NCBI GenBank assembly: GCA_965240325.2 | Contig: OZ251234.1 | Coordinates: forward strand, 1,488,001-1,552,000 | Length of the DNA stretch: 64,000 bases | DNA from: Rebecca billardiae RCC1528 | Taxonomy: Eukaryota > Haptophyta | Reading direction: 5' to 3' | In this document: piece after piece, positions 44,017 to 54,479 of the stretch | Numbering within the stretch: position 1 is the first letter of the stretch | Layout: every line of letters starts with the position of its first letter | Position numbers and translations under genes: made by a program | Notes under the pieces: model-generated | Seen by the model: only the letters and a program-made list of their open reading frames with translations | What the model was told of the DNA's origin: nothing | Database searches by the model: none

Positions 44017-45869
44017 ATGCCACCTCGCGTCGCGCTTGGCGTGGCCGTCGCGCTCGGCGTGCTCGCGAGTTGCGCGCACGCGTGGGGCCCGCTCGCGAGC
44101 CGAAGCGCCCTGCGACCCCGCCCCGAGGCGCGCGTCGCGCGCCGGAGCGCTGTCGCACACGTGCACGCGGCCGCCAAGAAGAAGAAGGGCGGCGGCAAGA
44201 AAAAGGCTGGCGCCAAGCCAAAGGGCGCGCCTGCGCCGCCGAGCGCCGCGCAGGGCGTGGCGCCCGCGGGCGTAGAGCCGCCCACGCCTCCGTCCGCCGC
44301 CGCTGCGCCGCCGCCGCCGTCGGCCACGCCCGTCGCGGCCGCGGCGCCGCCGGCGGTCGCGCCGAGCAGCGGCACTGGCGGCGATCTCGAGAGCAATCTC
44401 GGCTTCGCCTCGGCGGTGGAGGAGATGGAGGAGGTCGAGGCCGAGGGCGACGGCGCGTCCTCCTTCGTCCCGCCCGACGCCGCGCCGAACACGCAGCTCA
44501 GCACCGACGGCGTCCTCAACCTGCCTTCCTATGACGACTGGAAGGCGAAGCAGGGGCAGGCGGTGCAGGAGGGTGGCGGCGGCGCGCTCACGCCCGAGCA
44601 GGTCGCCGAGCGGCGGCGCCGACGACGGGCGGCGCGAGAGGGGGGCGCCGCCGCCGCGCCCGCCGCGCCCGCTGCTCCAGGCGCGGCCCCGGTCTCGGCG
44701 GACGCCGGGCCGCCCGCCCCGGCCGCCGCCGACGTCGCCGCCGCTCCCGCCGCCGCCGCCGCCGCAAACACCGCAGACGCCGGCGATGCTCCGTCGGCTG
44801 ATGGGCCGACCCCGGCGGGCGACACAGCCGCCACCTTTGCCGAGCGCGCCGCACGCCGCCGCGAGCGGCGCGCGGACGCGGAGCGTGCCGCCGCGGAGGA
44901 GGCGGCCGTCGAGGCCGAGCTCGCGGCGAAGGCCGCGCGCGCCGCCGCCGCCGCCTCGGAGGGCGTGTCGACACCCATCGACCCTCGCGCGCTCGCCGCC
45001 GCCGCCGCCGCGACTGAGGAGCGCAAGCGTCGGCAGGAGCTGCTGCTGCTCGACCCGACGGCGGACGTGTTCGCGCGCGAGCCGACGGCGAGCGGCGGCG
45101 CGGCGCGGCGCGGCGCGGACGACGGCGCCGACGGGTACGACTGGTTCTCGGCCATCCTCGGCGAGGGCCAGCGCACCGGCGTCGGCAATTTCTTCCTCAC
45201 GCCGTATCTGCAGTCAGGGTACGTAGTAGTGCCGCGCCGGACCGCGCCGCGCCGCGCGCGTGCCGAGCCGAGCCGAGCCGCGCGGCGCGCGCGCCGAGCG
45301 GCCGGCCGCGCGGCGCGCGTGTGGCGCACGTGCAGCGCGACTCGTCGGGCGGAGAGCCAGCCGCCGCCCGGCGGCGAGGCCGCCCCCGGGGCTCCGGGCG
45401 CGTCGGCTCGCTCTCCGCCGTGCGCCGTGCTTTTGTCACACCGCGCGAACGCGTTCGCGCGCGCGTGCACGCTGGCGTGCGGCCCGTGCGCGCTGACCTG
45501 CTGACCCGCCCGCCCTGCCCGTCGCGCTGCCCTGCCAACCGGCCGCGCCGACCGCGCCCGCTCGCCCCCGCCCCCGCGCCGCGCGCCTCCAGCCACATCA
45601 TCCTGCTGCTGGTGTCCCTCCTCACCGCCAACGTCTACTCACCGGACTTTCCGCTCACGGCGATTCCGCAGGAGTACCGCGAGCTGATCAAGCTCGCGCT
45701 CGTGATCACGTACGCCATCAACACGCTGGTCGCCGGGTATGCCGGCTTCGAGGCGAAGGCGCGCGGGCTGTCGGTGCCGTTCTGGGTCGGCAAGTGCTTC
45801 GTGCTCGGAGGCGTCGCGCTCAGCGAGCTCACGAGCATCTCGCGCAGCAAGGGCGACGAGCGCAACTGA
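44017..45869 (+). CDS. Plastid-targeted membrane protein, conserved C-terminal domain of unknown function
   Basis: Two exons, 44017-45218 and 45593-45869. The intron is GTACGT...CCTCCAG, and the join turns GG/C into Gly so that TPYLQSG runs straight into HIILLLVSLLTANVY. The product is 492 residues. The N-terminus has a signal-peptide core (VALGVAVALGVLASCAHAWG) followed by an Arg/Ala-rich, acid-poor segment, the bipartite pattern of proteins sent to a complex plastid. A Lys-rich patch (AAAKKKKGGGKKKAG) and long Ala/Pro linkers follow. The ordered part is at the end: GYDWFSAILGEGQRTGVGNF, FLTPYLQSG, then three hydrophobic segments (IILLLVSLLTA; LIKLALVITYAINTLVAGYA; FWVGKCFVLGGVALSELTSI). I do not know the family. 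It is divergent from the unknown protein at 43973. Confidence 0.78.
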
Positions 45870-46248
45870 GGCGAATCGAAAGTCGAAACGACACTACTGT
45901 CTACTCACTACTACTAGCTACGACGACAGCGACACCGTTGTGGTGTGCCCAGGGCCGTCGGTCACCAAGTCACTGCTGGCAGACACTCACTGGCACTTGC
46001 CGACTTGGGCAGTGAGTCATCAGTGACTTGCCCGCCAAAGGCAAAGTGACTTGGCAGCAGCGCGCAACTGCAAGTGCACCGTTACTGTACAGCTCTGTCA
46101 TCAAGCATTATATTGAGACTACCGTCGCGTAGCAGTAGTTCTAGTGGCGCGAGACGTTATATAGCACGCGGTGCCACTGAGGCTGTCAGCCCGCGAGCGT
46201 GGCCGTGCGCCCGGCCCCGGTGGCGCTGATGACAGATGAGTCGTGATG
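45870..46248. other. Intergenic between convergent genes
   Basis: Shared 3' flanks of the plastid protein (+) and the type II membrane protein (-). Contains CAGTGACTTG/GCAAGTGCC-type short repeats around 45970-46040. No gene seen. Confidence 0.5.
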
Positions 46249-47465
46249 TCAGTTACCACTGCTGGCACCGTCACTAAGCAGCAGTCGACCCATGCGCGCA
46301 AACGGGCAGCCGCCGCCGGCGGCAGAGCGGCCGGTGCTGCCGCTCGTCGTCCCGCGAGCGCGTCGCGCGCGCGTTGGCGACGCATCGAGCCGCCGCGCCG
46401 CCGTCGCGGCGCTCGCGCCCGCAGCGCGCTCAGCGGATGCGCCGCCGCCACGCGCGCTGCCCGTCTTGACGAGCCACGCCGCCGGCGCGGCCCCCGGCTC
46501 TGACTCCGTCGAGGTCATGCGGCACGCGTCCGGCACCTCGAACGCGGCCGGGTCGACGTGCGCGTGCCAGTCGGTCACGGCGTGGTCGACGACCCACGAG
46601 CCGTCGGGCGAGGCGAGGGAGTGCCACAGCGGCACGCCGAGCGCGTGCCGGGCCGCGCCGCCCGCGCCGCGCGCGCCGCGCTCCGGCGGCGGCGCGTGCA
46701 CAGGTTCAAAGGAGACGTTGAGAACGGACCCTGGTGGCATCTGCGAGCCGGGGAAGCCCGGCCAGGTCTGCGTCCAGAGCTGCGCGCGCGCGGAGCCGAT
46801 GCTCGTCGAGCCGGCGTGGGTCATGTTGATCAGCTCGGTCTGCGTGCACAGACCCGGGTACGGCGGGTGCTCGAGCGTGGGCGTGGCGACACGCGTGCAG
46901 CTCGTCTGCGCCGTCTTGTCCGTGCGCATCATGTACAGCACGTCGCCGCGCGCCGCGGACCAGAACTCCAGGAGCGAGAGGGACTGCACGCCCCAGTGCA
47001 GGTCGAAGCGCATGCTCACGTGCGTGTCGTTCTCCACCGTGTACGCCACGCCGTCCACGGCGCTCTCGATCTTGACGTCGAACAGTGAGGACCAGTAGCC
47101 TTGGAACTGCGGGCCGGCGCGCGCGGGAGGCAGGCGGGCGCGGGCGGGGTCGTGGGCTGCGTGATCGATCGCAGGCGCAGCACGTGACGATCCTCCCCGC
47201 GCAGGCTCACCCGGAGAGTCGACGGCGAGAGCACGCACATGTTGCCCGCCGCCTCCTCCTCCTGCTGCTGCTGCTTGGCCCGGTGCAATTGAGCAGGCGC
47301 GCTCAAAGAAGAATGCTGGAGGGAGCCCGCCGTGAGGACGCCGGCAGCGAACGCGAGACCGAGAGACGCCGCGAGGAATAGCGGCTTGCGCTCGGCACGG
47401 ATATGCCCACCACGCCGTGAGTTGAAGGCCTCGTCTCTCAGAGGATCGCGGAGCGAGTCCGGCAT
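46249..47465 (-). CDS. Type II membrane protein with lumenal domain of unknown function
   Basis: Two exons, 47465-47211 and 47106-46249, with a canonical GTGAGC...GCAG intron of 104 bp in phase 0; 370 residues. After a basic cytoplasmic N-terminus there is a signal-anchor helix (PLFLAASLGLAFAAGVLTAG, about residues 29-48), a Gln/Glu-rich stalk, then a globular domain. That domain contains FQGYWSSLFDVKIESAVDGV, THVSMRFDLHWGVQSLSLLE, one possible disulphide region (TAQTSCTRVATP, YPGLCTQTELINMT) and several N-x-S/T sites (NDT, NMT, NVS). This suggests a glycosylated lumenal or surface protein. I cannot name the family. The C-terminal 90 residues are low complexity. The tail of dispersed element copy 4 ends only 31 bp upstream of the start codon, so its promoter must lie in or beyond the element. 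Confidence 0.68.
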
Positions 47466-48465
47466 GCTGATGACGACGATGAATAATAAGATTGATGACC
47501 GCGTTCCGCGGTCCTTCCGTAGAACCAACGTAGTTAGAGGCCCGCGGTGCACCCTCCGTTGCGCCTCGTGCCGGCAGAGCGAGAGCGCGCGCCACTGCTG
47601 CGGCCCCGCCCCCCGGGCCCGTGCGCTCACTCACGGCGCTGCGCAGCCGCGCACCGAGAGGCGAGACCGAGCGCGGAGCTCGGGGTGGAACGAGGCGAGC
47701 GGCGGGTCGCGCCTGCCGCCGCGCGTGCGCGCCTGCTCCACCGCGCCACCGTGCAGCGTGCTCGCCCGCCGCCTCCTCCGCCGCGTCGGCCTCGAAGCAG
47801 CGGCGGCCAGCCAGCCGACCGAGGCTGAGCCCGTGCGTGCTCACTCACCCGGCGCGGTGGCGCCCTCGAGTCGACGGCCGTCTACTCCACAGCTGGCTGC
47901 TCGAGCTGCTGCACGGGGCGTCGCGACGAGGGCGCCGCGCGCGCCCAGCCAGCGCGTCCGTCGCCGCGTCGCGCACGGCGCAGCGCGTCGAGCTCGGCGC
48001 CGCGCTTCCGGGCCAGCTCGGCGCCCAGCGCCTGCGCGCGCACGTGCTCCGATGCACGGCCCGAGTCAGCTGGGCGCCCGGCTGCGCGACCGAACGGGAA
48101 CCGGCGCGCGTTCCACGACTGTCACTGCTCCTGCTTGTCCTCACGCTGCTGCACCTCCACGCCGCCGTCGACCGAGTTGCTAAGGAGGAGCTCGCGCTCG
48201 ACGTCACGAGGAGCGAGCTCGCGTGCTCGAGCTCGCCCTTCAGCCGCGCTAGCTCCGGGCGCATCCGTTGCGTGCTCGCGGCGCGCTCCTCCTCTAGCAA
48301 CGAACGAGCTTACGCGTAGTGCTCCGGACTCGGCTCGCCCTTGCGCGCTCCTCCTCGAGGACGAACGCGCCCGCGCGGGCAGGGCCCGCGCCCGGGTAAA
48401 AAACCAGGTGCATCTAATCTCCCGTAACGGTCGAGCACCCCTCGCTGGGCGAGGGGTGCGGCGGA

Positions 48466-49220
48466 AAGGACAGTGGGACACAGGGGACTTTGGTCCCGCG
48501 CCCCTCTCGCGGGCTCTGGCGCGCGAACGCTTCGTCACTACTGGCCGCCGAGCCGGAGATTGGCGCTCCGTGCACCAACAAAGACATCCCCAGCCGCATG
48601 TTGCCACTCGACACCTCGTCTCGCCTCGCGCGGAGCCAACTTGTGGTGTGCGGGAGCCACCCGTAGCACACTGGGCCGTGTAGCGACGCGCGTGGCGGGT
48701 CAACAGTGCATCGCGAGGGTGTCGCACGCGCAATCCGTTGAGTACATACTCATGTCTGTCCCATGGCACGTCATGCACCGCCTGTCGACACCTCGTCTCG
48801 CTTCGCGCGGCGCCAACTTGTGGTGTGCGGGAGCTACCCGAAGCACAGGCTGTGCTGCACGCGGCGCGTCGCGAGTCGGGAGTGCATCGGCGCACACGGC
48901 GGCGCACGACGTGCCATGGGACAGACATGAGTATGTACTCAACGGATTGCGCGTGCGACGCCTTCGCGATGCACTGTTGACCCGCCACGCGCGTCGCTAC
49001 ACGGCCCAGTGTGCTACGGGTGGCTCCCGCACACCACAAGTTGGCTCCGCGCGAGGCGAGACGAGGTGTCGAGTGGCAACATGCGGCTGGGGATGTCTTT
49101 GTTGGTGCACGGAGCGCCGCTCTCCACCTCGGGGATCCAGTAGTGACAAAGCGTTCGCGCGCCAGAGCCCGCGAGAGGGGCGCGGGACCAAAGTCCCCTG
49201 TGTCCCACTGTCCTTTCTGT
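48466..49220. repeat. 755-bp palindromic (hairpin) element inside copy 4
   Basis: Arms of about 310 bp (48466-48783 and 48903-49220) are nearly exact reverse complements. GGACAGTGGGACACAGGGGA on the left mirrors TCCCCTGTGTCCCACTGTCC-type sequence on the right, and GAGTACATACTCATGTCTGT mirrors its complement near the centre. About 120 bp separate the arms and contain a partial extra copy of the ACACCTCGTCTCGC...ACTTGTGGTGTGCGGGAGC segment. No transposase frame. It resembles a foldback MITE. Confidence 0.85.
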
Positions 49221-49400
49221 TGGCGGTGTCGCAGAGCGACCCGCCGGCCGTTTCAGGGCCATTAGAAGGCGGTGGTAAAAAACCTGCTGTGTTCGGCCTC
49301 CATCCAATACCGGGTGCCGTTCGTCATAGTTCAGACTCGGCCAATCGGTAATCGGATGCGACGCATCATACTCGCCGGGAGCGCAAAGGTTCGTCGTCAG

Positions 49401-49488
49401 TACAGTTTACTATGTTTTAACGTGCACACTTGGTTAAGGCGTGATTGACGCCATCCAACACTGCACAAAGACACCGCCACAAAACAGA
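49401..49488 (+). repeat. Short dispersed repeat, copy in element 4
   Basis: The block running from TACAGTTTACTATGTTTTAA through GGTTAAGGCGTGATT to CACCGCCACAAAACAG recurs as its reverse complement at 63448-63535. Confidence 0.85.
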
Positions 49489-49554
49489 ACAGTTGAGTAC
49501 TTGACGGATTTTTGGTAGGACCTCCATGCATCACTGCGCTTGGGTCTCGTCCCA

Positions 49555-49637
49555 TTTGGCAGCGCGCAAAGGTTCGTCGTTAGTAAAGTTGAGTAATTTG
49601 GCAGCGCGCAAAGGTTCGTCGTTAGTAAAGTTGAGTA
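49555..49637 (+). repeat. Tandem doublet of about 40 bp
   Basis: GGCAGCGCGCAAAGGTTCGT followed by CGTTAGTAAAGTTGAGTA occurs twice back to back (about 49558 and 49599). A shorter related piece, GCGCAAAGGTTCGTCGTCAG, lies at 49381. Confidence 0.85.
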
Positions 49638-50227
49638 CTTGACGAGACTTTTTGCCAGGAGCCCAGGACCTCCATCGCACGCGCTTGCAAGGGTCCTCGT
49701 CCTATTTGGCAACATTATGGTCGTATGAAGATTTACAACAAATCGCAGATTCGTTCACCCAGATATACTGACAAATGCACGTCCACAGGCTCACGTCCGT
49801 CCGTAGATACGGAATTGGAGCGGGCGCGGCTATTTCGTCAATCGAGTCTTGCTAATGCAAAGCAATGGGCCAATGTACCCCTCGAAAAAGCGAAAACTCA
49901 CCCTCCAACAGCCCTCAAAATCGTCCCCCGTCCCCTTTTCTTTGATCAAAAGATCTTTTTGACAACGTAGTGAGGGCCCCCGGCGGGGCTCCACGCTACG
50001 CGCTCCGCCCTGCACCGCGGGCCATAATATTGAATCGATCTAGTAGTAGCAGTAGTACAGATAATTTTATTATTGGAATAATCTCCGCCATATTATTCCA
50101 AGTGGTCGGCGGGCCCTGACTCTGCCGTCGTTGACCGTAGTCGTCATGCGGCAGAGGCTCGGCCGGCCGACGAGTCGACTCGCCAGCCAGCAGTACATAG
50201 CGGCGCTTAGCCAGTGCCGCCCACCGC

Positions 50228-52457
50228 TCACCGCCGCCTGGATGCGACCGACGCCGACGAACGCGCCGCCGACGCCGCCTGCCTACCCGCGGCTGAGATC
50301 GAGTTGGCTGTGACTGTGAATGGGAAGAAGACATCGTCCGGCAGCGGGGCGAAGATGCCTGGGGGCGGCGGGACAAACTCGGCCGCGGCGCCCGCGGGCA
50401 CGTCGACGAACGAGACCGTGACCGTGTACAGCTGGCGCGGGGACTGCACCCAGCGCCAGGTCGACTTGGAGAACGAGAGCCGCGCGCCGATCACCTGCCG
50501 CTGCAGGTCGACCGCCGCGCCGAACGACGAGGTGAGCACGGTGATGTTGGCGGCGGTCACCAGGTTGGAGCACGACAGCTCGTCCTCGTCCCACTCCGGG
50601 TCGCCGACCGAGTCGTCCTTGAGCAGCTGGAGCCAGTCGTCCGGGCTGGAGCCCTGCGAGTCGCCGTACCGGCCGATGCGCTCGTCCGTGATGTTCTGCG
50701 AGTAGGGCTGCTCCTCCGACTGAGCGCCGCCACGCGCGCGCGCAAGCGCGCGCGCAGGACGCACATGCGCACCGCGCGCGCGCGTGAGCGCGTGGCGCAG
50801 GGACCGCCGGCACAGGCAGGGTGCGCGGGGGCCCGCGCCGCGCGCGCGTGCGCGCGCGCACCTCGCAGTTCGAGCGCAGCGCGCCCAGCCCCCAGCCCAG
50901 CTCGCACGTGTACACGGCGTCCTCGCCGAAGAGCACGCGGTGAACAAGCTGCTCCGCGCCGAACGGCGGCCGGGCGTCGAAGGCGCACCGGCCGTCGGCG
51001 GCGCGCGAGACCAGAGCGATCAGGCCGTGCGTGGACTGGCGGACCTGGTCGTCGCCTTTCTCCTCACCCGAGAGCACGGGCAGCCCGGGCAGGTACCCCG
51101 GCCTCCCCGAGCGCGGCCGCCAGTCGCCCTCGGCGCTCTCGTCCTCGAAGAAGACGCCGAACGCGCGCTCGATAGCGGTCACGCCCGCGGGAACGTCCGC
51201 CAGCACCAAATACGCCTCGGCGGCGGTGATCGTGCCGCCCGCGTCGAAGTCGAGGCGCAGCGTGGCCTCGAGGAGCGTGTTGAGGCAGGTGGTCCCGTTG
51301 AACACCGAGGGCTCGGGCACGCCGCCGAGAGCGTCCAGATCGAGCTCCGACCTGCGGCGCGGCGGCGGCCGCCATCAGTATATCATTGGCGCGGCGCACG
51401 CGGCGGTCAATTCACGGCAGCCGTGCGGCGCGCGCGCAGCGTGGCGCGTCAGACGCGCGCGCGGAGGGCTGGGCGGCGAGCGCATGGGGAGGGAAGGCGG
51501 GGCGTGGGCCGGCGCGCGCGCGCGAGCGCACCTCTCGCGCGCCACGTCGCCGTACACCACCTTCTCCACCCGCTTGACCGACACGCCGATCGATTCGTAT
51601 CCGTTGGTGTCGGGCGCGTCCGAGGTGGCGCCGATGCGCAGCCCGTCGTACTGGGAGCCGTCGAGCTCGGTGCCGGCGGCGCAGCGGGAGAGGAGCGAGC
51701 GCGCGCCGGTGGGCGTGAAGTACGACGCGCAGCGCGACACCGGCTCGTTGTGCAGGAAGCGGATCGGCGCCGCCTCGTCGCACGCGCCCGACAGAGCGCC
51801 GAGACCGCCGCCGCCTGCCGATGGCAGCAGCAGGGGCCCCCACTGCTCGACGGACGCGCTGCCTGACGCGCCGCGGCGCAGCGGCTGGCCGGGCGCGTAG
51901 TTCGAGTCGTTCGGGTCTGCCTCGACCCCGGCCTCCACGTACTGCCCAAACGACGAGTTCAGCCGCAGCGCCTCGTCAAAGTCGGCGTCCTCCTCAATCG
52001 TGCCGAGCGGCGCGATGAAGTCACCATATGAGGCCGAGTTGTCGACGACGACGCAGAGCACGTGGTCGAGTGGGTTCTCGGGGCTCTGCTCCCACGCCGC
52101 GCGGGTGAGCACCGTGTCGGGCAGGCTGCCGTCCACCACCGCGTCCGTGCACATGCGCACGGACGCGCGCGCGCGCGGCACCGCCTGCTCGGCGCAGTTC
52201 CACAGCTCGTTTCGAAGCTTGTCCGAGCACGACGAGTCGCAGCAGCAGTTGGGGTCGCACGCGGAGGCGGTGAGGTCGCAGGCGCACGACGTGTTGCCCT
52301 GCGTGACGAAGCCAGAGTCGGTCGGCGTCCCCGCGAAGCGCACCTCGTCCTCGCTGCCCTCGTCTGAGAAGTAGCGCGAGCCCAGCCACGGCCATTCGGC
52401 GCGCGTGCGGCCGACGAGCACGGCGCCGGCGAGCGCGAGCAGCACAGCGTGGCGCAT
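50228..52457 (-). CDS. TCTN: Tectonic-family ciliary transition-zone protein
   Basis: Three exons: 52457-51532, 51351-50862 and 50719-50228. Introns start GTGCG and end CAG; joins restore R-S-E-L (split codon AG/G) and NCE-SEE in frame; 635 residues. The signal peptide is MRHAVLLALAGAVLVGRTRA. Residues 58-77 carry CACDLTASACDPNCCCDSSC, the hallmark of tectonic proteins. The remaining body has the expected beta-rich texture with Cys residues (VLCVVVDNSASYGDFIAPLG, DGRCAFDARPPFGAEQLVHR, SCSNLVTAANITVLT), and the C-terminal part holds WRWVQSPRQLYTVTVSFVDV and PLPDDVFFPFTVTA. Tectonics belong to the MKS/B9 module at the ciliary transition zone that gates membrane-protein entry. No C-terminal membrane helix is visible, so it is probably secreted or lumenal like TCTN1/3, or a last exon is missed (a GT lies just after ISAAG). 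Divergent from TMEM138. Confidence 0.9.
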
Positions 52458-52790
52458 GCTCACTGAGCAGGGGGCGGCGGTGGTCCTGCGCTACGCACGA
52501 CGCGTGGCGCCAACACCGCCACGCGGACGCGCGAGGCTGCGTTGTCGGCGGGTGGGCTTGCCAGCGGCGGCTGGGCGAAAGCCAAGGGCTGCAAGAAAGG
52601 CAGCAGCCGCCACGCTCTTGCAAGCCCAACCTAACGGTCGCGCGCGGCGCGGCAGCCATCGTCGGGCGGCGGCAGACGGTTGCGGCAGCGCCCCCGCCGG
52701 CAACCCAGGCCGCGTGCGCAGGGCCGAGCGGCGGCTGCCCCGTGGCCCTCGCGCGGCGCCTGGCAGTGCGCCCGCCACGCGTCGGGCCCC
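52458..52790. promoter_or_regulatory. Putative bidirectional promoter of TCTN and TMEM138
   Basis: 333 bp separate the two start codons, which point away from each other, and no other gene fits in the gap. GGCGCC/GTCGGGCGG-type GC boxes and an inverted TTGCAAGCC/GGGCTTGCC pair are visible. I cannot identify a specific ciliary factor site such as an X-box with confidence. Confidence 0.45.
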
Positions 52791-53393
52791 ATGCCCCCCA
52801 ACGACGCGTTCGGCGCCGACCCGGCCGTGGCCAAGGCGTCGTACGTCGGCAAGGTCGCCACGCTGTACGTCCTGCTCTTCGTCGATGCCACGCTCAACGC
52901 GGTGGCGGACACACAGCAGACGACGCTGGAGCTCGCCATCTTCGTCACATTCTTGCAGATCCTCCTGCGCTTCCTTTCGCTGATGATGCTCTTCTTGCTC
53001 GCCACGACGACGTTGCTCTTCCGGGTGCGCACGCGGCCTCTGCGCCCACCGACCCCGCCTTCGTGCCGCGCGCGCGTCTGATTCGGCGTGCGCGCTGCCC
53101 TGCGTGGCCGCCCGCAGGCCGGGATGCTCGACGTGCTCCTGCGCCAGTTCGCCAACGTCATCGCCTCTTCGGTGGTGGGCATGCTGCTCATGCTCGCGCT
53201 GCGCATCTTCCGCATCCTCCTGCTCTTCTATCGGGTGGAGCCCGCCACCTATTTTGCGGTCGACGGGTACATGGCGCTGTACGTGATCCACAACCTGTTC
53301 AGCGTGCTGCTGTACTGGCTGAGCATCGCTGCGACGTTCAGGCTGAGCGACCCTTCGTTCTACGACCCCGGTGTGTGGCGCCGAGTGGGCTGA
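52791..53393 (+). CDS. TMEM138: TMEM138-like four-pass ciliary membrane protein
   Basis: Two exons, 52791-53024 and 53118-53393, with a GTGCGC...CCGCAG intron of 93 bp in phase 0; 169 residues (animal TMEM138 is about 162). Four hydrophobic segments are clear: KVATLYVLLFVDATLNAV; the pair LELAIFVTFLQILLRFL/SLMMLFLLATTTLLF; FANVIASSVVGMLLMLALRI; and YMALYVIHNLFSVLLYWLSI. The splice junction restores LLFRAGMLDVLLRQF, matching the conserved FxxQAGLxxLL segment of the family. The C-terminus RLSDPSFYDPGVWRR matches the diagnostic RLxDPxFYxxxxW ending. TMEM138 is needed for ciliogenesis and acts at the base and transition zone of cilia. In vertebrates it is neighbour to TMEM216; here its head-to-head neighbour is a tectonic. 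Confidence 0.92.
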
Positions 53394-53636
53394 TGTCGTG
53401 GACCAACGCCGTCCGGTCCGTAGGCCAGCTCCGGGCAACTACGCGCCGTGGATATTGCCGACTTGCCGAGTGCGGAGTGGCTGCTCCGAACGCAGATGAG
53501 GCGCGAGCGCCGGTCAGAGGTCACTAGGTCAGCCGTCGCTGAGGCCGTCGCCGTCGATGCGGATCGCATCATCGATCGGACCGTCGTCACACTAGCTGCT
53601 ACGGCAGATCTCCTTTATTAGTATTATAATAAAATT
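53394..53636. other. 3' flank of TMEM138, no gene seen
   Basis: Ends in AT-rich sequence immediately before element copy 5. GCAGATCTCCTT at 53604-53615 recurs at 55851-55862 beyond the element. Confidence 0.5.
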
Positions 53637-54068
53637 ATGGCCCGCGGTGCAGGGCGGAGCGCGCAGCGTGGAGCCCGCACCAGCGGGCCCGAACCACGTT
53701 TCAAAAAGATCTTTGATCAAGAAAAAAGGGACGGGGGGCGATTTTTTGGCCCGCGGTGCAGGGCGGAGCGCGCAGCGTGGAGCCCGCACCAGCGGGCCCG
53801 AACCACGTTTCAAAAAGATCTTTGATCAAGAAAAAAGGGACGGGGGGCGATTTTTAGGGCTGGCGGAGACCGAGTTTCGAGTTTTTGAGATCGCATAGAG
53901 AGGTCTATTAGGCCGAAAATAAGCGCGTCCAGCTGATTCCCTTAAGTAAAGTGCGATCTGGACGTCAGCTGGACGTGACATTAGTGTAACGGTTCGTTAC
54001 GAGCGCGATTTTAAGTATGAGATTGCCGCCAACCGCCAACCGATAACTAAACGGCAAGGCAAGGGCTC

Positions 54069-54212
54069 GGGAAACTTGATCACTTGTAAATGTGAATAGT
54101 AAAATGCTCTCCCCGAGCGCGCCTGTCGCCTCGCAGGCGCACGGGAAACTTGATCACTTGTAAATGTGAATGGTAAAATGCTCTCCCCGAGCGCGCCTGT
54201 CGCCTCGCAGGC
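54069..54212 (+). repeat. Tandem repeat, 74-bp unit, two copies
   Basis: GGGAAACTTGATCACTTGTA through GAGCGCGCCTGTCGCCTCGC is repeated at 54069 and 54143 with one base change (AATAGT/AATGGT). Confidence 0.93.
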
Positions 54213-54479
54213 CGCGCGTCTCGCCCTCTCCTCCGTCCTCGCTCCGCTCTCCCCGAGGCTGAGCTCGCGGCCCGCCTGTCACCTCGCAGGCGCGCGCCAC
54301 GGACACATGCGCGACGAGATCGCGGCGGGGGCGGCGAGATCGCGGCGGGGGCGACGGGCAACAACCTGCCCGCGGGCGCGTTCGTCACTCGAGGAGCAGC
54401 GCGCAAGGGCGAGCCGAGTCCGGAGCACGCGAGCTCGTCGCTCGCCGACCGGAGCAGAGCGCGCCGCCCGCCGCCGCCG

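Larger units (their letters stand above)
47497..50025 (-). mobile_element. Dispersed element, copy 4 (long form carrying coiled-coil-gene debris)
   Basis: On the minus strand the family head is at 50025-49925 and the tail plus hairpin at about 47560-47497 (GACCGCGTTCCGCGGTC in plus orientation). The interior differs from copies 1-3. About 47560-48310 resembles copy 5 and includes a former coding stretch on the minus strand reading MRPELARLKGELEHASS. The part from 48466 to 49220 is a long palindrome, and 49401-49640 holds short repeats. Length 2.53 kb, so it may be a composite of nested insertions between one head and one tail. Confidence 0.65.

Noticed and set aside
44017-44519. Upstream extension of the minus-strand 391-residue protein to a 573-codon frame
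   Set aside because: The extra residues are antisense of the plastid protein's leader, whose signal peptide and downstream exon are convincing.
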